NCBI GenBank assembly: GCA_001839685.1
Contig: MLAK01001311.1
Span: 1-11,142 of the forward strand
Reading direction: 5' to 3'
Origin: Tritrichomonas foetus
Taxonomy: Eukaryota > Parabasalia > Tritrichomonadida > Tritrichomonadidae
DNA: 11,142 bases
A program made the position numbers and the translations under genes. The number at the start of each line of letters is the position of its first letter. Within the stretch, counting starts at the first letter, position 1. Positions 7,274 to 11,142 of this stretch are shown one piece after another. The notes beneath the pieces are model-generated. The model ran no database searches and was not told the origin of the DNA. It saw only the letters and a program-made list of their open reading frames with translations.

Positions 7274-9766
7274 GTCCCACAAATTCAATGAGTATTCAAT
7301 AGAGTAGCATGTTTCATTAAATTTGGCTCCAAGACTTATATCAAATATATTATTTGATGCGAATCCCAATATATCACTAAAATTCCAAAAGAATATATAA
7401 GCAACTGTCAATGTTGTGAATATAGTTGTTATTTCAAGTAATAAATCTTGGAATGTGAATGTTACACCATTTAAAAACAGATCAATTTCCTTCATTAAAC
7501 CTTCAAGCCTCTGATTTAAATCATCAACATCTATTGTTTCAGAAAATGATCCATTCGTACTATCTATATTGTTTCCAACTGTCTTTTCTATAGATTGGCT
7601 TGATCTCTTTGGGATTATATTGTTTTGTTTTTTCGCTTTAACAGATGATGAGTCATCACTGCTATTTTTACTACTCGTTTTATCACTGTTATCATTGTTG
7701 CTATTACTTTTGTCACTATCGTCAGAATAGCTGCCTTTGTCACTATTATCAGAATCAGGTTTGTCAATAAATCTGGCATCATCTTCAATTTCGAGTTCTT
7801 CTTTGGTTTGATAAATGCTTCTGGAACTTCCTTCATCACTTTCTTCATTAATTTCACATCCACCTTCAAGTTCAAGATCAATAAAATCTTGAATTGAACA
7901 CATTAATTGACCTTTGATTGTTTCATCAGGGAAAGTATCTTCTTTATCATATGATGGCATACCCTTAATTCGAACACGATGCTTATATTTCTTATTTTGT
8001 TTTCTTGTCATGAAATATGAAACAATTGATCCTACAATAGGAATAATAAATAAAACTACAGAAAATGGAATCGAAATCGAATCAGGCAAATTTGTTCCAA
8101 AAGCAGCCAATACGGGAATAATAGCAAATAAACCATTTGTAAAAGAAGTAATCATTTCAACAATGTTATGGAATTTCATTGAATATGGTCTAAATATTAA
8201 AACACCAGCAAAAATTACAAAATGAATTATTGGAATTAATAAACAGATCTTCGGTGTTGTCCAACTTGAAACAACTTGGATGATAATAATCAGAATTTTT
8301 ACAAAAACATTATAGAGATCCCAAAAAGCACATCCATAAGTGAAATCAGATACTGAATTCAAAGCATTAGATTCCGACATTCTTTTCATATTTTCCCATT
8401 TCTCATCAAGGCTGCTTCCATACACTGGAATTAATGAAACCAATTTCTTTGCTTCTCGTGTCACTAAAAATCGAAACAAAGGAATTCCAATGATTAAGAA
8501 AATGAATCCAAAAGCCACACCTGGCCAAAAGGAAATTAAAAGATCTTCCTTAAATCTTATATTCGGCTGTTCAATTAAACGATAAATAGGAACTCCATTA
8601 CAAAGTTCGGGGCACATAACTCCATCAATTGTCACATTTGAATCAGTACATGAGTGGCAATCATATCCACGATAGAAGAAATTATCTAAAAATACGCTAA
8701 ACATTAATGCTGGAAATTTTACAACCGCAGAAATTGCATTTTTAGCAGAGTTATCATTATCATTATTATCTCTCAGCCTTAAAATTTCATCAACAAATGG
8801 GAGAATAGTTTCTGTCCTAATTTTGAATAATGACTTATCATAAAAATAATTTCCTTCCCCGCATGTAAATTTGGTACATATGAAAAATTGAGAAAATATT
8901 GTTAGTGAAGGAATGAATATCAAGTCTAAAATCAAAAGTTGATATTTTAAACCTCTTCTTACTTTCATTTCTTGGAATTTCTTTCTTAAATTCTTTCCAC
9001 AAGTAAGTGATATAATCTTTATCACAAGAACAATTAAAACAATAGCTGTCAATACTGTGAAAAATATCAAATGCGTTTTCGAGACATACTGAATTTCTAA
9101 ATATTTCTTAAATAGATAATTCATAACATATGAAGTAATTAAAATGATAAGAAGGAAAATAAAACTGACAATTGTTCCAGCTAAAATTGTACATTTTGGT
9201 GGATCAAATTCCAAAGTAGGATACTTTGCTTTGATAACACCTTGAATTTGATTGAGGGATGCTTTAGCTTTGTATTTGTTTATTCCACTCAAGAAGTGAT
9301 TACAATATCCTTCAATGATTTCCCGATTAACCTTCATAGTGTGATACATCACTACAATTTGGTGAATAATATTAATAACACCAAGAACGATGGGAATTGA
9401 TATAAATAGATAAACACCAGAGCCCATTTCTAAAAACATAAAGTGGAAATAGGTTATTATTATACAGAAAAAATTCATTATTCCATGCCAACATTTTTTC
9501 ATTCCATTGAGATTCTCATATTTAAGTGCTTTGAAAATAGTGTATGGGATAAGAATAGACATAAAGACGAAATTCCAACGAATATCCAAATTCGGAAGCA
9601 TTGTAATAAGCTTTTCTATACTTTGCAAAAGTTGAGGAATAAATATTGTGATATCTCTTAATGACTTTGGTATTTGGATCTTTGGGAAATTGCATGATGT
9701 TCCAAGATATTGGAAATACTTCAGTAGCTGATTGATAATTGTAGAGATAGAAATATCAACAACCAT
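7271..9766 (-). CDS. Multi-pass membrane protein with Cys-containing loop, function unknown
   Basis: An 831-residue protein I do not recognise. About eleven or twelve hydrophobic segments are visible, at roughly 64-81, 93-113, 117-140, 192-214, 230-254, 274-296, 410-433, 486-500, 507-525, 536-556, 564-586 and 772-795. Between the sixth and seventh lies a loop of about 110 residues with C297, C302, C370, C373, C385 and C389 (CHSC, then CPELC) and a possible N-glycosylation site NVT at 377; paired disulfides would fit a luminal or outside location. A basic stretch (587-601) follows segment eleven, then a long acidic region with SDK repeats at 675, 684 and 694, then a last hydrophobic segment near the C-terminus. 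FRPY at 525-528 within a hydrophobic run recalls loops of TRP-like polytopic proteins, a weak resemblance. No kinase, cyclase or PAS domain is present. The frame is open back to a TTG at 9784; the ATG at 9766 is chosen because an initiator lies at 9773-9777. A sensor, channel or transporter is possible, unproven. Confidence 0.9.
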   Translation of the reverse strand: MVVDISISTIINQLLKYFQYLGTSCNFPKIQIPKSLRDITIFIPQLLQSIEKLITMLPNLDIRWNFVFMSILIPYTIFKALKYENLNGMKKCWHGIMNFFCIIITYFHFMFLEMGSGVYLFISIPIVLGVINIIHQIVVMYHTMKVNREIIEGYCNHFLSGINKYKAKASLNQIQGVIKAKYPTLEFDPPKCTILAGTIVSFIFLLIILITSYVMNYLFKKYLEIQYVSKTHLIFFTVLTAIVLIVLVIKIISLTCGKNLRKKFQEMKVRRGLKYQLLILDLIFIPSLTIFSQFFICTKFTCGEGNYFYDKSLFKIRTETILPFVDEILRLRDNNDNDNSAKNAISAVVKFPALMFSVFLDNFFYRGYDCHSCTDSNVTIDGVMCPELCNGVPIYRLIEQPNIRFKEDLLISFWPGVAFGFIFLIIGIPLFRFLVTREAKKLVSLIPVYGSSLDEKWENMKRMSESNALNSVSDFTYGCAFWDLYNVFVKILIIIIQVVSSWTTPKICLLIPIIHFVIFAGVLIFRPYSMKFHNIVEMITSFTNGLFAIIPVLAAFGTNLPDSISIPFSVVLFIIPIVGSIVSYFMTRKQNKKYKHRVRIKGMPSYDKEDTFPDETIKGQLMCSIQDFIDLELEGGCEINEESDEGSSRSIYQTKEELEIEDDARFIDKPDSDNSDKGSYSDDSDKSNSNNDNSDKTSSKNSSDDSSSVKAKKQNNIIPKRSSQSIEKTVGNNIDSTNGSFSETIDVDDLNQRLEGLMKEIDLFLNGVTFTFQDLLLEITTIFTTLTVAYIFFWNFSDILGFASNNIFDISLGAKFNETCYSIEYSLNLWD
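7637..7762 (-). repeat. Low-complexity Ser/Asp/Asn/Lys coding tract
   Basis: This part of the membrane protein gene encodes residues about 669-710, made almost wholly of S, D, N and K with SDK recurring three times. It is a disordered, highly charged linker between the main membrane block and the last hydrophobic segment. Its trinucleotide-rich DNA (many TCA/ATC-like triplets on the plus strand) is prone to slippage, so length may vary between strains or paralogues. Confidence 0.75.
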
Positions 9767-9772
9767 AATGAT

Positions 9773-9777
9773 AGTGA
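9773..9777 (-). promoter_or_regulatory. Initiator-like TCACT before the membrane protein gene
   Basis: Read on the minus strand, TCACT occupies 9777 down to 9773 with the presumed +1 A at 9775, 9 bases before the ATG at 9766. It is the same pentamer as before the dehydrogenase gene. A transcript starting here would exclude the TTG at 9784, which decides the start in favour of the ATG. Confidence 0.6.
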
Positions 9778-9819
9778 ATACCAAAAATGATTATTGAAAA
9801 AAAATCATTCAAATTTTTC

Positions 9820-9842
9820 AATTGATTAATTTCAAATCAATT
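9820..9842. promoter_or_regulatory. Inverted repeat AATTGATT-7 nt-AATCAATT upstream of the membrane protein gene
   Basis: Eight-base perfect arms about 45-70 bases upstream of the presumed transcription start of the minus-strand gene. It may be a dimeric factor site; in DNA this AT-rich, chance is a serious alternative. Confidence 0.35.
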
Positions 9843-9890
9843 TAAAAGTTTTTGGGAATGTATACAAATATTCTAATATTTTATTGAAAA

Positions 9891-9928
9891 TTGAATATAT
9901 TCAAAATTACCTCTTATATTCGAATATA
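9891..9928. promoter_or_regulatory. Two 14-bp palindromes in the membrane protein promoter region
   Basis: TTGAATATATTCAA (9891-9904) and TATATTCGAATATA (9915-9928) are each perfect palindromes and share the GAATATATT string. Their closeness, and their position 115-155 bases upstream of the presumed start, suggest upstream elements. No known factor is assigned. Confidence 0.3.
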
Positions 9929-10014
9929 TTTTATCATTCTTGCTAGAAAATGAGTGTTTTTGGAAAAAATATATGATAGATAATTTATATATATAGAATC
10001 ATATGATACAATAA

Positions 10015-10140
10015 AAAGGCAACTCTAATAGCTTGAATACAGGTGTTATTAAAAAGGATGATGAGAGTTGGTGGCGTGTCACCGATTTTTCAACATCGTA
10101 TAAAGATATTTTGAATCAACTTTTTCTCCAGACAGGATAA
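10015..10140 (+). other. Possible gene relic or structured RNA island
   Basis: A 41-codon open frame without an ATG ends at TAA 10138-10140. Its reading (for example DDESWWRVTDFSTSYKDILN) looks more protein-like than neighbouring frames, with paired tryptophans rarely seen in random AT-rich translation. By hand count, 10021-10080 has 23 G+C of 60 against 11 of 60 in the preceding 60 bases. The segment also contains a 7-base inverted repeat, CAACTCT (10020-10026) with AGAGTTG (10064-10070). It may be the remains of a degraded coding sequence or a small RNA; neither can be settled here. Confidence 0.2.
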
Positions 10141-11142
10141 GTTTCTTGAAAAAAGAAAAACACTGCATCGTTACATACTAGATAGACTATCGATATATGA
10201 TTATTAAATTGTTCAGCAGCTTGGTCACTTGACAATTTCGAAAAATGATATTGGATTTTTTTTCAGTAAAAAATTATTAATTTGATTTAAATTTCATAGT
10301 ATAATCTTATTTATATTTAAATATTATGAATATATAATTAATTTGAAGTTTAAATGGTTTTAAAGGGTAGAAAAAATAATAATTTCTAAAACCGTGGTTT
10401 TTCAATTTTTCAGGATCTCTAACCCCAAATCCTAATTATTTTTGATATAATTTATTTTTATCAAGTGAAATTAAGAAAATAATGAATAGGCCGTTCTGTA
10501 CACCAAAGAGTTTTTTTATTTTTGAATTTTTACACATCATCTGCTTAATATTTTCTAATTTTTTCGAGTATAATTACAAATAAATACCATGTATATTTAT
10601 GATAGACCACTTATTTTTGAACACTCATATTCTAACACAACATTCTTTTCTGAAAAAAATTGAATAGAAAATGAAATAAAATTCCTAAAAAACTCGAATT
10701 TTCATTATTTCGCGATAATTCTTCGTAGAATTTCAATAAATATAATATAATATAAATATATCACATTTTCAAAGTATTCCTCTGCTTCTACCAATATCTG
10801 TAAAAAAGGATGTTTTTTGGTGAAACTTTTTGAATGTCTATTCAATTTCCCCAAACTTCAAAAAATCACAGAAAAAACAATCTTTATTTGCAATATATTA
10901 TTGCCAATTTATTAACCATATAATGTCAATATCAAATAAAAATTAATTTTCAAAAAAAAGTTATTCGCACCTTCTGAAAAATGAATTTTAGAAAAAAAAA
11001 TGTTTCATAAAAAAAGTCATTTTTCGAAAATGCTTGGTAGAAATTCCTTAAAAATAGCACATTTATTCTAGTGAAAGTTACCTACACATCATATAAAAAA
11101 ATGAGATCAATCTTGGGTCAAAAAGCGATCTTTATACGATGT

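Larger units (their letters stand above)
9785..11142. other. 1.36-kb AT-rich region without a convincing gene
   Basis: Beyond the membrane protein promoter I see only short frames on both strands, many A and T runs, and small palindromes such as AAAACC-GT-GGTTTT at 10388-10401. One island around 10015-10200 is less AT-rich and is described separately. No tRNA B-box, rRNA segment or transposon end was recognised. The last 200 bases could be the flank of a gene beginning outside the window. Confidence 0.6.

Noticed and set aside
7615..7881. 88-codon minus-strand frame overlapping the membrane protein gene
   Set aside because: It is a different frame of the low-complexity Ser/Asp/Asn tract, and its repetitive composition explains the lack of stops.
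7914..9661. Three plus-strand frames opposite the membrane protein gene (103, 81 and 72 codons)
   Set aside because: Antisense to a clear multi-pass membrane protein; no independent support.
10058..10064. ATGATGA as a C/D-box small nucleolar RNA C box
   Set aside because: No CTGA D box with flanking complementarity was found at a suitable distance.
10140..10260. Minus-strand open stretch opposite the GC-richer island (about 43 codons)
   Set aside because: No in-frame ATG with initiator, short, and composition close to background.

Overview
The window looks like nuclear DNA of an AT-rich, intron-poor protist, most likely a parabasalid (Trichomonas/Tritrichomonas group). Three long uninterrupted ORFs use the standard code. 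They are separated by gaps of very low GC (about 20-25% by eye). Each ORF has a TCA-pyrimidine-A/T initiator-like element with its A 7 to 22 bases before the ATG, and a TAAA tetramer lies at or just after each stop codon. Short initiator-driven 5' UTRs and UAAA polyadenylation signals are known from Trichomonas vaginalis. The species assignment is an inference; an Entamoeba-like genome was considered and judged less likely.

Layout. Positions 1-506 are non-coding, with a perfect 17-bp-arm hairpin at the left end and short palindromic or repeated motifs nearer the gene. Positions 507-1979 (+) encode a long-chain polyol dehydrogenase of the mannitol 2-dehydrogenase family, with every catalytic residue I could check intact. 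Positions 1980-2414 are an AT-rich gap with a 3' palindrome and a small A/T tandem repeat. Positions 2415-6632 (+) encode a 1405-residue, mostly helical protein that looks like a HEAT/ARM-type solenoid of unknown function. Positions 6633-7270 are a convergent intergenic region with three small inverted repeats. Positions 7271-9766 (-) encode an 831-residue multi-pass membrane protein with a cysteine-containing loop and a Ser/Asp/Asn/Lys-rich linker. The longest reading frame begins at a TTG at 9784, but the initiator and first ATG place the start at 9766. Positions 9785-11142 hold no convincing gene, only palindromes upstream of the membrane protein gene and one slightly GC-richer island near 10015-10140 that could be a relic or an RNA.

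The three genes show no obvious shared pathway. The only one with a confident biochemical role is the polyol dehydrogenase, which should interconvert D-mannitol (or a related polyol) and D-fructose (or a related ketose) with a nicotinamide coenzyme. I see no mobile element, CRISPR array, tRNA or rRNA. I did not find a convincing new multi-gene system. The points most worth following are the two unrecognised large proteins, the possible bacterial origin of the dehydrogenase and its GC-rich 5' third, the corrected start of the membrane protein, and the recurring inverted repeats in the gaps.
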